Below, piece by piece: positions 26,128-34,714 of a stretch of DNA of 64,000 nucleotides (position 1 is its first letter; each line of letters begins with the position of its first letter). The notes beneath the pieces were generated by a model. That model was not told the DNA's origin, ran no database searches, and saw only the letters and a list, made by a program, of their open reading frames with translations. This DNA is from Bog-473 sp036489775 (GTDB lineage Bacteria; Actinomycetota; Acidimicrobiia; Acidimicrobiales; RAAP-2): the NCBI GenBank assembly GCA_036489775.1, contig DASXFC010000038.1:1-64000 (forward strand), in the 5' to 3' direction. The translations under genes were made by a program, and so were the position numbers.

Positions 26128-26972
26128 GATCCCAGGCGCGCCAAATCGCGGAGAGGTCGGTAGCCGATCAACTTGGCACCGGCGGCTTCAATTGCTTCAC
26201 GCACCCAAGATTCGGCGACGATCATCCGGTAGTCATCGACCCGCGCTTCCCAATCGTCGCTGGCCAGTGATTGCAGCTCCGCGCTCTCGATGGCGGGGTG
26301 CAGGTAGAACTCGGTGACGCCGGCCCGGAGGGAAGCGATGTCCTCCTGAAAGGTCTGTCGGGATCCCACGCCACCCTTCACCACTCGCAGGTGGTCCGTG
26401 AATACGGCGCCGGCGTCGGCCGCCACCTGGCGAGAGGCGAAGCCCGTATAACGATCGCCACCGACACCCACCATCCGAAGCGGCAAGCCGAACTCGATCG
26501 CCATGTCGAGGTACACATCGAAGAACTCGGGCCGCAGCTGCAGCGTGCCCATGTGGGAATCGATGTGACTCACGTCGAAGCCCCACAGGATGGCCCGCTC
26601 TATCTGGGCCCGGCATTCCCGCCGCACTTCGTCCAGGTCGGCGTGATCCCAGACGTCTTGCACGGTGCGGGGAAAGCCGCCATCCCCGCCCAGGAGGGAG
26701 GGAGCATGTGTGATCGGTCCCCAGCGGTACAGCGGGAACTCGGCGGTCAATGTCAGATGGACCCCGACGTCCTCACCGCGGTAGCGGCTGGACGCCTCTC
26801 GGGCCCAGGGACAGGGCACCATCAGCGTGGCGCTGGTCACCGTGCCGGTGGCCAGGCACTCGAAGACCGCGACGTTGGCCGAGTGGCAGGAACCCAGATC
26901 GTCGGCATTGATGATGACCAACTTGGCATCGGCGTCATAGCCCAGACGCTGCGCCAGTGTTGGCTCACTCAT
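26124..26972 (-). CDS. ChbG/HpnK (YdjC-like) carbohydrate deacetylase family protein
   Basis: 282 residues. LVIINADDLGSCHSANVAVFECLATG carries the paired Asp of the YdjC metal site. HLTLTAEFP and HIDSHMGTLQL supply the His ligands, and FYLHPAIES comes near the end. The family deacetylates N-acetylated saccharides or hopanoid sugar precursors. It overlaps the purE 3' end by eight bases, so it is co-transcribed with purK-purE, although no metabolic link is evident. Confidence 0.87.
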   Translation of the reverse strand: MSEPTLAQRLGYDADAKLVIINADDLGSCHSANVAVFECLATGTVTSATLMVPCPWAREASSRYRGEDVGVHLTLTAEFPLYRWGPITHAPSLLGGDGGFPRTVQDVWDHADLDEVRRECRAQIERAILWGFDVSHIDSHMGTLQLRPEFFDVYLDMAIEFGLPLRMVGVGGDRYTGFASRQVAADAGAVFTDHLRVVKGGVGSRQTFQEDIASLRAGVTEFYLHPAIESAELQSLASDDWEARVDDYRMIVAESWVREAIEAAGAKLIGYRPLRDLARLGS

Positions 26973-27477
26973 CTCCTGCCCCAACTCCTCGTGTGACCTC
27001 GGCGTCCTGGGTACGGGCGTCCGCCGCGATCTTGTTTTGGAAGTCCACCATTGTGTCAGCCAGTCGAGCGTCGCCGATCCCGAGGATCCTGACGGCAAGT
27101 AGGCCGGCGTTGCGGGCTCCATTGACCGCCATGGTGGCGACCGGCACGCCCCGGGGCATCTGCACGATGGAGAGAAGGGAATCCAAGCCGTCAAGGTGCG
27201 AGAGGGCGACCGGGACGCCGATCACCGGCAGCCGGGTCACCGAGGCCAGCATCCCGGGCAAGTGAGCCGCGCCGCCCGCCCCCGCGATGATGATCTTGAG
27301 ACCGCGCTCGGCCGCGGCATGCCCGAAGGCGATCATGTCGTCCGGAGTCCGGTGGGCCGAGACCACCCGGACCTCGTGGGGCACACCAAAGCCCTCGAGC
27401 ACCTCTACCGCCTCTTGCATGACCTTGAGGTCCGACGAGCTGCCCATCACGACCGCCACCACTGCTGCTTCAGCCAT
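26965..27477 (-). CDS. purE: N5-carboxyaminoimidazole ribonucleotide mutase
   Basis: 170 residues catalysing the N5-CAIR to CAIR step of purine synthesis. It shows VVMGSSSDLKVM, VSAHRTPDDM, IIAGAGGAAHLPGMLA and QMPRGVPVATMAVNGARNAGLLA, the class I PurE motifs with the active-site Ser, His and Gly-rich loop. Its ATG shares one base with the purK stop (TGATG). Confidence 0.97.
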   Translation of the reverse strand: MAEAAVVAVVMGSSSDLKVMQEAVEVLEGFGVPHEVRVVSAHRTPDDMIAFGHAAAERGLKIIIAGAGGAAHLPGMLASVTRLPVIGVPVALSHLDGLDSLLSIVQMPRGVPVATMAVNGARNAGLLAVRILGIGDARLADTMVDFQNKIAADARTQDAEVTRGVGAGDE

Positions 27478-28658
27478 CACGTCGTCACCCCATCAGGCAG
27501 GTCGAGTCCCGGCGGGTGCGGGCTCCCGAGGGCCAGGGCGGCGCCCCAGGCTCGGGCGCGGACGGTTTCTGCCTCAGCTCCGCACACGGTCACGTGTCCC
27601 AGTTTGCGTCCTGGCCTGGTCTCTTTGCCATACAGGTGCACGTGGGCCCCATCGAAGGCCAGAGCCCGCGGCAGCAGAGACTCGAGGGGATGGCCCGCTG
27701 GGCCGCCGAAAACGTTGACGCTGGCGACGTGCGGATACTGGGGGACGGTCAGCCCCAGGGGGAGGTCCAGGACCGCCCGCAAGTGGTTCTCGAATTGGGA
27801 CGTCACGGCCCCCTCAATAGTCCAGTGCCCGGAGTTGTGGGGGCGGGTGGCCACCTCGTTCACCAGGAGTTGACCCTTGGACCAGAAGAGCTCGACGGCC
27901 ATAACCCCGACGGCCCCGGCCAGGTCGGCCACCTGGCCGCCCAGGGCGGTCGCCGCCTCGGTCACGCTCGGATCGAGCCGTCCCGGTACCAGCACTTCTC
28001 GGCACACCCCACCGACCTGGGCCGTCTCGACTGCCGGCCACGTCACCCTTTCTCCGTTGGGGCGCCGGGCCACCATCACGGCCAGCTCGGCATCGAGGGG
28101 CACGAGTTCCTCGAGTAGTAGCGGGCCCGCCTGGGCCAACGCCTCGAGCAGGTCGGCCGCCTCACTGGCCTCTCCGAGCTGCCAGACACCCTTCCCGTCG
28201 TAGCCACCTTGGGTGGTCTTGACGACCATGGGCCAGCCGTGCTCGGCCCCGAAGGCCCGGAGGGCGTCGAAGCTGGCCGGGCCGTTCTCGATGACGACAT
28301 GGGCGGGGACGGGCAAACCGGCTTCGACCAGGACGGACCGCATATGACCCTTGTCAACGGCCATATGGAGGGCGTCGGCGCCGGGCCGGACGATCGCTCC
28401 CTCCCGGCTCAGCTGCGCCACGTAGTCGAGATTGACCTGCTCGTGATCGAAGGTGATGACCTGGCAGCGCTCAGCCAGGGCACGTAGGTCGTCGAGCTTG
28501 CGGGGAGTCCCGATCACCACTTCGGACGCGACGGCACAGGCCGCGTCATCGGGATGCTCAGCCAGCACGACCATGGAGAGGCCGAGGGCGCTGGCTGCTT
28601 CACCTGCCATGCGGGCCAGCTGACCGGCCCCGACGAAGCCGACGTGGTGCGGTTTCAG
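27477..28658 (-). CDS. purK: N5-carboxyaminoimidazole ribonucleotide synthase, apparent CTG start
   Basis: ATP-grasp enzyme of about 393 residues making N5-CAIR from AIR, bicarbonate and ATP. The N-terminus HHVGFVGAGQLARM, the ATP-grasp segment VVKTTQGGYDGKGVW and NEVATRPHNSGHW are diagnostic. A strong GGGAGG (28667-28672) stands eight bases before a CTG at 28658, giving (M)KPHHVGFVGAGQLARM, the usual PurK start. The upstream in-frame GTG at 28703 lies inside a TAGTGT -10-like box and has no ribosome site. CTG is therefore preferred, which is unusual. It is the first gene of purK-purE-chbG-like. Confidence 0.93.
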   Translation of the reverse strand: MKPHHVGFVGAGQLARMAGEAASALGLSMVVLAEHPDDAACAVASEVVIGTPRKLDDLRALAERCQVITFDHEQVNLDYVAQLSREGAIVRPGADALHMAVDKGHMRSVLVEAGLPVPAHVVIENGPASFDALRAFGAEHGWPMVVKTTQGGYDGKGVWQLGEASEAADLLEALAQAGPLLLEELVPLDAELAVMVARRPNGERVTWPAVETAQVGGVCREVLVPGRLDPSVTEAATALGGQVADLAGAVGVMAVELFWSKGQLLVNEVATRPHNSGHWTIEGAVTSQFENHLRAVLDLPLGLTVPQYPHVASVNVFGGPAGHPLESLLPRALAFDGAHVHLYGKETRPGRKLGHVTVCGAEAETVRARAWGAALALGSPHPPGLDLPDGVTT

Positions 28659-28666
28659 ATGGCTAG

Positions 28667-28672
28667 CCTCCC
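28667..28672 (-). promoter_or_regulatory. Shine-Dalgarno deciding the CTG start of purK
   Basis: GGGAGG on the minus strand, eight bases before CTG 28658. No ATG, GTG or TTG is at a suitable distance. Confidence 0.6.
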
Positions 28673-28699
28673 GGCAGGAATGTGGCGGGCACGACCGGC

Positions 28700-28705
28700 A
28701 CACTA
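28700..28705 (-). promoter_or_regulatory. -10-like TAGTGT of purK
   Basis: It would start transcription near 28692 and give a leader of about 34 bases containing the GGGAGG. It overlaps the alternative GTG codon, arguing against that start. Confidence 0.4.
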
Positions 28706-28737
28706 GATCCCATTCGGGTGAGGAGACGGCGAGCACC

Positions 28738-29658
28738 GTGGCAAAACCCCTGCGCATCGGAAACTTGATCGACGTCTCGAAGCCCTTCAGCGGGGTGGTG
28801 GAGGAGCTGCGCGGCTTGGCCGACGCCGGGTTCGACCATGCCTTCGCCGTGCAGATCTTCGGCCCGGACGCCCTCACGTTGTTGGCCGCGGCGGGGGCGC
28901 AGGTGCCCGATATCTCTCTGGGCACCGGCGTGGTCCCCGTCTACCCCCGTCACCCGATGATGCTGGCCCAGCAGGCGCTGACCGTGCAGGCAGCCACGGG
29001 CAACCGCTTGCTGCTGGGCATCGGGCTGTCGCACCAGATCGTGGTGGAGAGCATGTGGGGTCTGAGCTATGAGAAGCCGGCCGCTTATATGAAGGACTAC
29101 CTGTCGGTGCTCATGCCGCTCATGCGGGGTGAGACGCTCAACTTCTCCGGTGAACGAATCACCACTAACGCCTACAGCGCACTCGAGATCGGCGGGGTCG
29201 AGCCTCCCCCCACCCTGGTGGCCGCCCTCGGGCCCACCATGCTCAAGCTGGCCGGTCAGCTGGCCGACGGCACCATCACCTGGATGACGGGCCTCAACAC
29301 GATCGAGGGGCACGTGGCTCCCACCATCACGGCCGCCGCCGCCGAGGCGGGTCGCCCGGCGCCTCGGGTGGTGGTCTCCCTGCCGATCTCGGTCACGTCC
29401 GATATCGAGGGGACCAAGGAGAAGGTCAACAAGGCCTTTTCCATCTATCCCAACCTGCCGGCGTACCGAGCCATGTTGGACCGGGAAGGTGCCGACGTGG
29501 CGGCCGACATCGCCCTGCTCGGTGACGAGAGCGCCGTGGTGGCGTCGCTCGAGCGCCTGGCCGCAGTCGGGGCGACCGACTGCGTGGCCTCCATCGTCGG
29601 CACTGCCGAAGAGCGGCAGCGCACATTCGACCTGTTGAGCGAGCTCGCCCGTAGCTGA
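28738..29658 (+). CDS. luciferase-like (probably F420-dependent) oxidoreductase
   Basis: 306 residues of the LLM superfamily: ELRGLADAGFDHAFAVQIFG, LGTGVVPVYPRHPMMLAQQALTVQ, RLLLGIGLSHQIVVE, then a C-terminal barrel half with LADGTITWM. The pattern is typical of actinobacterial F420-dependent LLM proteins; cofactor and substrate are inferred, not shown. It starts at GTG, divergent from purK. Confidence 0.85.
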   Translation: MAKPLRIGNLIDVSKPFSGVVEELRGLADAGFDHAFAVQIFGPDALTLLAAAGAQVPDISLGTGVVPVYPRHPMMLAQQALTVQAATGNRLLLGIGLSHQIVVESMWGLSYEKPAAYMKDYLSVLMPLMRGETLNFSGERITTNAYSALEIGGVEPPPTLVAALGPTMLKLAGQLADGTITWMTGLNTIEGHVAPTITAAAAEAGRPAPRVVVSLPISVTSDIEGTKEKVNKAFSIYPNLPAYRAMLDREGADVAADIALLGDESAVVASLERLAAVGATDCVASIVGTAEERQRTFDLLSELARS

Positions 29659-29696
29659 CATCAGCCGCGGCCGCAGCCGAACGATCCGCCGGCGGC

Positions 29697-30296
29697 TTAG
29701 CGCTTCAGCGATGTGTACTTGAACTCGTTGAGATCGGGCTGCGCGTCGAAGAGATCGAGGATGCCGTCGATCGTGCGGCGGGCCAGAGCGGCATCGCCCC
29801 CGGGCCTGCTCATCAGGCGGACGAACACTGCTCGATCGTCGACCACGAAGGTCGGGACGCCGAAGGCCTGCCACTCATTGACGGCCTGCAGGTGGGCGTC
29901 ACGGATGACCCCGATGGGCCACCCTTCCTTTATCTCGCGCAGAACATCGTCACCGGGGACGCCGTTGGCATCGAGCACGTCCGACACGGCCTGGGCCACC
30001 CGCAGGTCCACACCCTGGTCGTGTCGGGCTGCGAACAGCGCCTCGTGGACCGCAAAGAACTGGTCGTGATAGCGATCGCGCACGACCACGCCGGCCGCCA
30101 AGGCGATCAGGTCGGCCTCCTTGGCCGGGTCGTCCCAGACTGGCGTACCGCCCTCGGGGATGTGGGTCTGGGTCAGGGAGAAGGGGAGGAACGTCACGTC
30201 CCACTCCGCTCCGTCGGCCAGGGCCGTCACGATGTGTTCATGGGCATTGCGGGCGAAGGGGCAGCGGTAGTCCCAGTTCACGGCGAAAGACTTCAT
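29697..30296 (-). CDS. DsbA-family (thioredoxin-fold) oxidoreductase
   Basis: 199 residues with an N-terminal thioredoxin-fold strand and a CPFA site (NWDYRCPFARNAHEH) instead of CXXC, a helical insertion and the cis-Pro segment AFGVPTFVVDDRAVF. A single active-site Cys is found in FrnE/HCCA-isomerase-like members, so glutathione-, mycothiol- or disulfide-linked chemistry is possible. There is no signal peptide, so it is probably cytoplasmic. Its ATG overlaps the PAP2 stop (ATGA). Confidence 0.82.
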   Translation of the reverse strand: MKSFAVNWDYRCPFARNAHEHIVTALADGAEWDVTFLPFSLTQTHIPEGGTPVWDDPAKEADLIALAAGVVVRDRYHDQFFAVHEALFAARHDQGVDLRVAQAVSDVLDANGVPGDDVLREIKEGWPIGVIRDAHLQAVNEWQAFGVPTFVVDDRAVFVRLMSRPGGDAALARRTIDGILDLFDAQPDLNEFKYTSLKR

Positions 30297-30925
30297 AGAC
30301 GTTCCAACCTGACCTCGATGCCGTCCATTCCCATCGGACGCCGCCGCCCGCCCCGCCGACGCCGGCCCGGGCTCCGGCCGCGGCGCCCCGGTGTGATGGT
30401 GTCGACCAGCGGGCGCAGGACCAGACCGAGCACCGAGCCCAGCACGGCGCCACCGATCACATCGGTTGGATGGTGGGCCCGCAGATGGACCCGGCTGGCC
30501 GCTACCGCGCCGGCAAAGGAGACGGCGGCGGTCCGGGCCGTATCACTTTCGGGCAATACGATGGCCGTGCAGAAGGCGGCAGTGGTGTGACCGCTCGGAA
30601 AGCTGCTGCTCCGCGGGGCGCGGACGCCGGCTTCGAGATGATCATCGGGGCGTTCCCGGTCGACGGCCTGCTTGACCAGGCGGCTGGCGATGAGCGAGGA
30701 GAACCCGGCTGCCCCGAGAGCCACGAAAGCCCGCCGCCGCTCGGGACCCTTCCGGCGTATCTTGATGAGCCCGATCAGGACCCAGATCAGGCCGTAGTCA
30801 GAGAGATTCGAAAGGGCGGCGGCGGCCCGGTCGACCCGGGGCTTACCTCGCAGCGGGGCAAACGCGCTATCCACCGCGGCATCGATGCGCCCCAGGTCAA
30901 TCGGCGCACTGGCCTCGTCGTTCAC
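30293..30925 (-). CDS. PAP2-family membrane phosphatase
   Basis: 210 residues. The phosphatase triad is complete: K85-x6-RP (KQAVDRERP), SFPSGH (108-113) and SRVHLRAHHPTD (144-155). Several hydrophobic segments surround it and a basic C-terminal tail follows. PAP2 enzymes dephosphorylate lipid or polyprenyl phosphates. The GTG start overlaps the upstream nuclease stop (GTGA), and the 3' end overlaps the DsbA-like gene. Confidence 0.88.
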   Translation of the reverse strand: MNDEASAPIDLGRIDAAVDSAFAPLRGKPRVDRAAAALSNLSDYGLIWVLIGLIKIRRKGPERRRAFVALGAAGFSSLIASRLVKQAVDRERPDDHLEAGVRAPRSSSFPSGHTTAAFCTAIVLPESDTARTAAVSFAGAVAASRVHLRAHHPTDVIGGAVLGSVLGLVLRPLVDTITPGRRGRSPGRRRRGGRRRPMGMDGIEVRLERL

Positions 30926-31692
30926 GCCGCGAAAGCGGGGCAGCTGGTCTTGAAGTTGCAGTAGTCGCACAGGGGCCCCACTCGTGGTCTGAAGTCTTCA
31001 GATTGACACGCCCGCTCGATGGCGCCCCACACGGCCGTGGTGCGGACCCGCTGACCCCGGATGGTCTGGGCGGTGACCGCCGTGGTGATCACGATGGGTT
31101 CGCGCAAGTGCAGCAGCCGAACCTCGACCGGGGCCCGGCCCATCAGGCGCTCGCACAGGAGGGCGTAGGTCTGGACACCGCTCATCTTTCCCTGCTCGAA
31201 ACGCTGGCCCGGGGCCCGACCCGTTTTGTAGTCCACCACGATCAGGTCACCGTCGTCGGTGAGATCCAGGCGGTCGATGATGCCCCGAAGTCGCAGCCCG
31301 TCCTCGTTGATCTCCACCCCGAGCTCGACGCCGATGGCGCGCACCGCATTCGGATCCTCGAGGCGGAAGTAGTTGTCCAGCAAGTGGCGGGCATCAAGCA
31401 AGAACGCGGCCGCCGAGTCGGGATCGAGACCGAGCTCCACGTACTCGGGGTCATCCTGCAGCTCGGCCCAGGACCGGTCGAGCTCGTCCACCGCCACCTC
31501 GATGGTCCTCTGCCCGGCCTCGTGGTTCCAGAACAACCCCTCCAGGGCGGCGTGGACCAGGGTTCCTTTAACGGCGTGCGGTGACGGCGGTTGAGGGAGG
31601 TGGTCGATCTGCGCGAACTTGAAGGCCAACGGGCAGGAGGTGAATGCGGTCACCTTCGATGGCGACAGTGTCCGAGGGGGTGCGAGCGCCAT
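30922..31692 (-). CDS. RecB-like PD-(D/E)XK nuclease with four-cysteine (Fe-S type) pattern
   Basis: 256 residues. Nuclease motifs in order: GTLVHAALE (His47), GIIDRLDL (Asp140) and VVDYKTG (Asp154, Lys156). Cys20 (TSCPLAFKF) plus C-x2-C-x5-C at 242-251 (LCDYCNFKTSCP) match the split 4Fe-4S cluster of AddB/Cas4-type nucleases. Actinobacteria commonly carry such a stand-alone protein. ATG 31692 is chosen because TATCCT lies six bases upstream. It heads the nuclease-PAP2-DsbA operon. No helicase or CRISPR gene is near. Confidence 0.87.
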   Translation of the reverse strand: MALAPPRTLSPSKVTAFTSCPLAFKFAQIDHLPQPPSPHAVKGTLVHAALEGLFWNHEAGQRTIEVAVDELDRSWAELQDDPEYVELGLDPDSAAAFLLDARHLLDNYFRLEDPNAVRAIGVELGVEINEDGLRLRGIIDRLDLTDDGDLIVVDYKTGRAPGQRFEQGKMSGVQTYALLCERLMGRAPVEVRLLHLREPIVITTAVTAQTIRGQRVRTTAVWGAIERACQSEDFRPRVGPLCDYCNFKTSCPAFAA

Positions 31693-31698
31693 CCAGCC

Positions 31699-31704
31699 AG
31701 GATA
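31699..31704 (-). promoter_or_regulatory. -10-like TATCCT of the nuclease operon
   Basis: Six bases upstream of the ATG on the minus strand. No Shine-Dalgarno is seen. Confidence 0.5.
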
Positions 31705-31797
31705 CGGGTCGGCTCTGACAGGACCGAGCCACTCCGGGGACGTGACAAAGTGATCGCCGCATGGAGGACACGATGAGAATGGTCGTGAGGCGAGCTG

Positions 31798-32073
31798 ATG
31801 CCACCCTCTGACCTGCAACGGCAGACGCACTGGGCCGGGCTGATCGCGGGGGATCCGGTCCAGGTCGACGGCCACCGCATGCGTGGCACCTCCTGGAAGT
31901 TCCTGGCCCACGTCACCAATACCGAATCAGGTGAGCAGTGGGTCGAGGTGGTCGGCGGCCGCTCCGGGGACCGGGCCGTGCGCTCCTTCCGCCCCGACCA
32001 GCTCTACGCCGTGTCCGCCCGGCCGGGGCGCGACGCTTCGCTGGCCGACGCGCCGGGACTCCCCTTCGACTGA
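31798..32073 (+). CDS. small conserved actinobacterial protein of unknown function
   Basis: 91 residues, soluble: HWAGLIAGDPVQVDG, RGTSWKFLAHVTNTESGEQWVEVVGGRSGDRAVRSFRPDQLYAVSA, LADAPGLPFD. The repeated W-x-F and Gly pattern suggests a small beta-barrel. Similar proteins occur in actinobacteria, but no function is known to me. Four bases separate it from the GNAT gene. Confidence 0.7.
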   Translation: MPPSDLQRQTHWAGLIAGDPVQVDGHRMRGTSWKFLAHVTNTESGEQWVEVVGGRSGDRAVRSFRPDQLYAVSARPGRDASLADAPGLPFD

Positions 32074-32077
32074 CGCC

Positions 32078-32632
32078 ATGCCCGCCCCGACCCTGACCAC
32101 GGATCGACTGATCCTGCGACCCTTCACCAACCAAGATCTGCCCGCCCTGACCGTGCTGCACCGCGAGCCCTCGTTCTGGTGGTACCCCCTGCGCGGCGCC
32201 ATGCCGCCGGAGCAGACGGCCGAGTTCCTGACGCGGACGATGGCGCGGTACGAGTCGGACGGTGTGTGCATCGAGGCAGTGGTCGACCGCACCAGTGGAC
32301 TGATGATCGGATGGGCGGGGTTGGCCGTGCCCCACTTCCTGCCCGAGATCTTGCCGGCGGTCGAGGTGGGGTGGCGGCTGTCACCGACCTTTCGCGGTCT
32401 GGGCCTGGCCACCGAGATCGGGCAAGCAGCGGTGGACTGGGGTTTCACCGAAGGAGGGTTGGACCGCCTGGTCAGTATCTTCGAGCCCGAGAACGCCGCC
32501 TCCGGACGCGTCATGGAGCACCTCGGTTTCGTGCCCTGCTTGTGGACCAGCGGGGCGCGCGGCGAAGAGGTGACGGTGACGGAACTGTCGATCGACACCT
32601 GGCGGGAAAGGCGGACCAAGCGCGATGGGTGA
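32078..32632 (+). CDS. GNAT-family N-acetyltransferase (RimJ/RimL type)
   Basis: 184 residues beginning TLTTDRLILRPFTNQDLPAL, the RimJ/RimL N-terminus, with the acetyl-CoA loop RLSPTFRGLGLATEIGQA and the C-terminal ENAASGRVMEHLGFVP. It may acetylate an N-terminus or a small molecule. It overlaps the thioesterase gene by eight bases. Confidence 0.88.
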   Translation: MPAPTLTTDRLILRPFTNQDLPALTVLHREPSFWWYPLRGAMPPEQTAEFLTRTMARYESDGVCIEAVVDRTSGLMIGWAGLAVPHFLPEILPAVEVGWRLSPTFRGLGLATEIGQAAVDWGFTEGGLDRLVSIFEPENAASGRVMEHLGFVPCLWTSGARGEEVTVTELSIDTWRERRTKRDG

Positions 32633-33470
32633 CATTGGCGTCCAGACAGCTGTAGAAGCCGAGGGCGGGCCCGACGGCGACGGCGTGCAGCGCTTCAGTG
32701 GACAGCTCTCGGACGATTGGGAGATCTGGGGCCCCGAAGGCGGTTACGTCGCTGCCGTGGCCCTCCGGGCCGCCGGCGCGGCCAGCCCGTTCGACCGCCC
32801 GGCCAGCTTCTTCTGCCACTACCTCTCGGTGGCCGCCTTCGAGCCGGTCGAGTTGACCGTGACCCCGCGCCGCAGCGGGCGCACCGTGTTGGCGCAGCGG
32901 GTCGAGATGACGCAGCGCGGGAAGCCGGTCCTCGACGCCATGGTGTGGTCGGTCGGTGAGGTCACCGGATTGGTGCACGAGGACCTGACGCCGCCGCTGG
33001 TCGCCGATCCCGAGGATGTGAAGTCGTGGGAAGAGCTCGTCCCCGAAGGCCGGGACGGGCCGGGCTTCAACTTCTGGGACAACTTCGTGCAGAAGCCGAT
33101 CACCTACAGCCTCGAGTGGCCGCCCAAGGAACCGATGCCGCCGGTGTGGCAAGCCTGGGTGCGCTGTCAGCCCACCGCCACCTTCGAGGACCCATGGGTC
33201 GACGCGGCGCGCACGCTCATCGTGCTCGACGTGATGAGTTGGCCCGCCGGCCACCGGCCGCACGCCCACCTCGATCACGGCTTCATCGCACCCAGCCTCG
33301 ACCTCTACGCCGCCTTCCAACGTCCGGGCACGTCCTCGGACTGGCTCTTGCTCGATGGCCATTCGCCGGTGGCCGACGACGGATTGCTGTCGTGGAACGG
33401 GCGGGTCTGGAACCGCGACCGCAAGCTCTTGGCCAGTGGTGGCGGTCAGGCAGTGTTCCGCCACACCTGA
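32625..33470 (+). CDS. TesB-like acyl-CoA thioesterase (double hotdog)
   Basis: 281 residues. The first half has GPEGGYVAAVALRAA and ASFFCHYLSVAAFEPVELTVTPRRSGRTV. The second half has WVRCQPTATFEDPWVDAARTLIVLDVMSWPA and LDHGFIAPSLDLYAAF with WLLLDGHSPVA, the repeated hotdog and substrate-tunnel pattern of TesB-like enzymes. It probably releases free acids from acyl-CoAs, fitting its position beside the acyl-CoA catabolic cluster. It is convergent with the dehydrogenase. Confidence 0.8.
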   Translation: MGDIGVQTAVEAEGGPDGDGVQRFSGQLSDDWEIWGPEGGYVAAVALRAAGAASPFDRPASFFCHYLSVAAFEPVELTVTPRRSGRTVLAQRVEMTQRGKPVLDAMVWSVGEVTGLVHEDLTPPLVADPEDVKSWEELVPEGRDGPGFNFWDNFVQKPITYSLEWPPKEPMPPVWQAWVRCQPTATFEDPWVDAARTLIVLDVMSWPAGHRPHAHLDHGFIAPSLDLYAAFQRPGTSSDWLLLDGHSPVADDGLLSWNGRVWNRDRKLLASGGGQAVFRHT

Positions 33471-33495
33471 GGGGCGGCAAGCCGCCGCTCAGCGG

Positions 33496-34644
33496 TTACT
33501 CGCTCGAGTAGCCGTCCATACGCGCCAAGATGCGCAGCATCACCTCGTCGGCGCCGGCACCGATGGAGTCGAGGCGGGTGTCGCGGAAGTAACGCGAGGT
33601 CCAGTGCTCGTCCATGTAACCGATGCCACCGTGAAACTGCACTGCGGTGTCGGCCACTTCGCGCTGGAGGCGTGACCCCATGAGCTTGCCGATGGTGGCG
33701 AAGCGGGTCACGTCCTCGCCGCGCTGCACCGCCTCGGCCGTGGTGCGGGCGTAGTGCTTGAGCATGTCGTGACGGGCGCTCAGTTCGGCCAGGACGAATT
33801 GCAGATGCTGGTTGGCCATCAGAGGTTGGCCGAAGACCATGCGTTGGGCCAGGTAGTTCTTGGTGCGTTCGAGGGCCAATTCGATCGAGCCGACCTGCTT
33901 GTAGACGGTGATGAGGCGTTCGGCCTGGAACTGCACCATCTGCTGCTGGAAGCCGCGGCCGATCTCGCCGATGGTGTTGGACAGCGGGACCCGGACGTCG
34001 GTGAAGGAGAGCTCGGCGGTGTCGCTCGACCACATGCCGAGCTTCTCGAGCTTGCGCGACACGGCGACACCCTCGACTGCGGTCGGCACCACGATCATCG
34101 ACATGCCCCGGTAGCCCGGCTCGTCCGAGGTCCGGGCCAGCAGGCAGAGCCAATCGGCCTGCGTGCCGTTGGTGATGTAGAGCTTGGATCCGTTGATCAC
34201 CCACTCCTCGCCGTCGCGCACGGCCCGGGTGCGGATACCGGCCACGTCGCTGCCGGCGTCCGGCTCGGTCACCGCGATGGAGGCCACCACTTCGCCCCGG
34301 ATGGCGGGAGCCAGGTAGGCCTCCTTCAGCTCGGGCGTGCCGTAGGCATGGAGAGCCGGCGTGGCCATGGACATCTGCACGGCCATCGCCATCGGCACAC
34401 CGCCGCAGCTGATGCGGCCCATCTCCTCTCCGGCGATCAGCATGAACGAGTGGTCGGCCGCCATGCCGCCGTAGGCCTCGTCGTACTCGAGCCCGAAAAT
34501 ACCGACCTTGGCCAACTTCGGGAAGAGTTCGTGGGCGGGGAAGGTCCGCGCCCGCTCCCACTCGTCGACGTGCGGCTCGATCTCGCGCTCGAACAGATCG
34601 CGCAGCGTCTTGCGGAAGAGCTGATGTTCGTCGGTCTCGATCAC
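33496..34644 (-). CDS. acyl-CoA dehydrogenase (citronellyl-/isovaleryl-type)
   Basis: 382 residues, FAD-dependent. Flavin-contact motifs are VTEPDAGSDVAGIRT (126-139), LYITNGTQADW and QFHGGIGYMDEHWTSRYFRD. The C-terminal site reads IGAGADEVM, lacking the Glu used by short- and medium-chain enzymes. Glu242 in FQAERL matches the position used by isovaleryl- and long-chain-type enzymes. Divergent 70 bases from a hydratase-carboxylase operon, it could supply the enoyl-CoA for that pathway. Confidence 0.9.
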   Translation of the reverse strand: MIETDEHQLFRKTLRDLFEREIEPHVDEWERARTFPAHELFPKLAKVGIFGLEYDEAYGGMAADHSFMLIAGEEMGRISCGGVPMAMAVQMSMATPALHAYGTPELKEAYLAPAIRGEVVASIAVTEPDAGSDVAGIRTRAVRDGEEWVINGSKLYITNGTQADWLCLLARTSDEPGYRGMSMIVVPTAVEGVAVSRKLEKLGMWSSDTAELSFTDVRVPLSNTIGEIGRGFQQQMVQFQAERLITVYKQVGSIELALERTKNYLAQRMVFGQPLMANQHLQFVLAELSARHDMLKHYARTTAEAVQRGEDVTRFATIGKLMGSRLQREVADTAVQFHGGIGYMDEHWTSRYFRDTRLDSIGAGADEVMLRILARMDGYSSE

Positions 34645-34650
34645 AGCCGC

Positions 34651-34656
34651 ACGTTA
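34651..34656 (-). promoter_or_regulatory. -10-like TAACGT of the acyl-CoA dehydrogenase
   Basis: Six bases before the GTG at 34644 on the minus strand. No Shine-Dalgarno is seen. It shares the 70-bp divergent promoter region with the hydratase. Confidence 0.5.
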
Positions 34657-34700
34657 CCCCGGCCCAATTGCGGTTCAGGATGCGGCTCGCTTGATACCCC

Positions 34701-34706
34701 TACACT
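34701..34706 (+). promoter_or_regulatory. -10-like TACACT of the hydratase-carboxylase operon
   Basis: Eight bases before GTG 34715, with no Shine-Dalgarno. No clear operator palindrome is seen in the divergent region. Confidence 0.5.
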
Positions 34707-34714
34707 GCGCATTC

